Shown here: piece by piece, positions 32,847-32,880 of the stretch
Position numbering within the stretch: position 1 is the first letter of the stretch
How the letters are laid out: each line of letters opens with the position of its first letter
DNA from: Alphaproteobacteria bacterium
GTDB taxonomy: Bacteria; Pseudomonadota; Alphaproteobacteria; UBA828
DNA: 32,880 nucleotides
Assembly: GCA_022826665.1 (NCBI GenBank)
Contig: JAJDUK010000097.1
Span: forward strand, 1-32,880
Reading direction: 5' to 3'
Position numbers and translations under genes: made by a program
The notes under the pieces: generated by a model
Databases searched by the model: none
Seen by the model: the letters and a program-made list of their open reading frames with translations, nothing else
Told to the model about the DNA's origin: nothing

Positions 32847-32880
32847 TTAGCCAATGTCGATTTCCGAGGAGAACCCGGGC

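Overview
This window is high-GC bacterial DNA with clear Shine-Dalgarno sites. The gene content (GcvA-type LysR, class III aminotransferase, GMC oxidoreductase, orphan TadG, hydantoinase B, Arm-domain integrases) suggests an alphaproteobacterium, probably a Rhodospirillales- or Rhizobiales-like lineage. That placement is inferred from gene content; there is no rRNA or other marker gene here. I saw no tRNA, rRNA or CRISPR array.

Layout. Positions 1-2300 are gene-poor: a weak hypothetical ORF, a cupin-like protein and a 15-bp inverted repeat. At 2310-4664 lies a soluble GAF-PAS histidine kinase fused to a receiver and an OmpR-type DNA-binding domain. A LysR regulator (4780-5712) faces it. Just upstream of that LysR gene sits a complete, apparently intact 2563-bp IS1595-type transposon (5745-8307). 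It has 24-bp perfect terminal repeats and an 8-bp target duplication. Besides the transposase it carries a TbpB-like surface lipoprotein and two tiny genes whose 3' ends overlap. A ROK-family regulator follows (8573-9814), then a truncated integrase cut by a decayed IS1182-type element (10245-11651). Next come a membrane-anchored thermonuclease homologue, a small helix-turn-helix gene with a frameshift at a T7 run, and an orphan TadG-like protein.

From 15452 to 20628 five minus-strand genes form one tightly spaced operon: class III aminotransferase, GlpC-like Fe-S protein, gluconate-dehydrogenase-subunit-3-like protein, GMC flavoprotein oxidoreductase and a carboxymuconolactone-decarboxylase-like protein. 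Their overlaps suggest coupled translation. I infer an amine or amino-alcohol oxidation route in which the flavoprotein passes electrons to the Fe-S subunit. Around it are an RsbW-like kinase, an orphan hydantoinase B subunit, an N-carbamoylputrescine-amidase-like nitrilase, a double-domain polyphosphate:AMP phosphotransferase and a three-cysteine Old Yellow Enzyme-type reductase. The theme is catabolism of small nitrogen compounds.

The right end (27900-32880) is accessory DNA: two complete tyrosine recombinases three bases apart, preceded by a strong hairpin; transposase remnants (IS66-like and IS630-like); a secreted DUF4189/peptidoglycan-binding/MORN-like protein; and a hairpin close to the edge. 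The most notable items are the cargo-carrying IS1595 element, the flavoprotein/Fe-S operon, the kinase-to-DNA-binding fusion and the slippery-run HTH gene.
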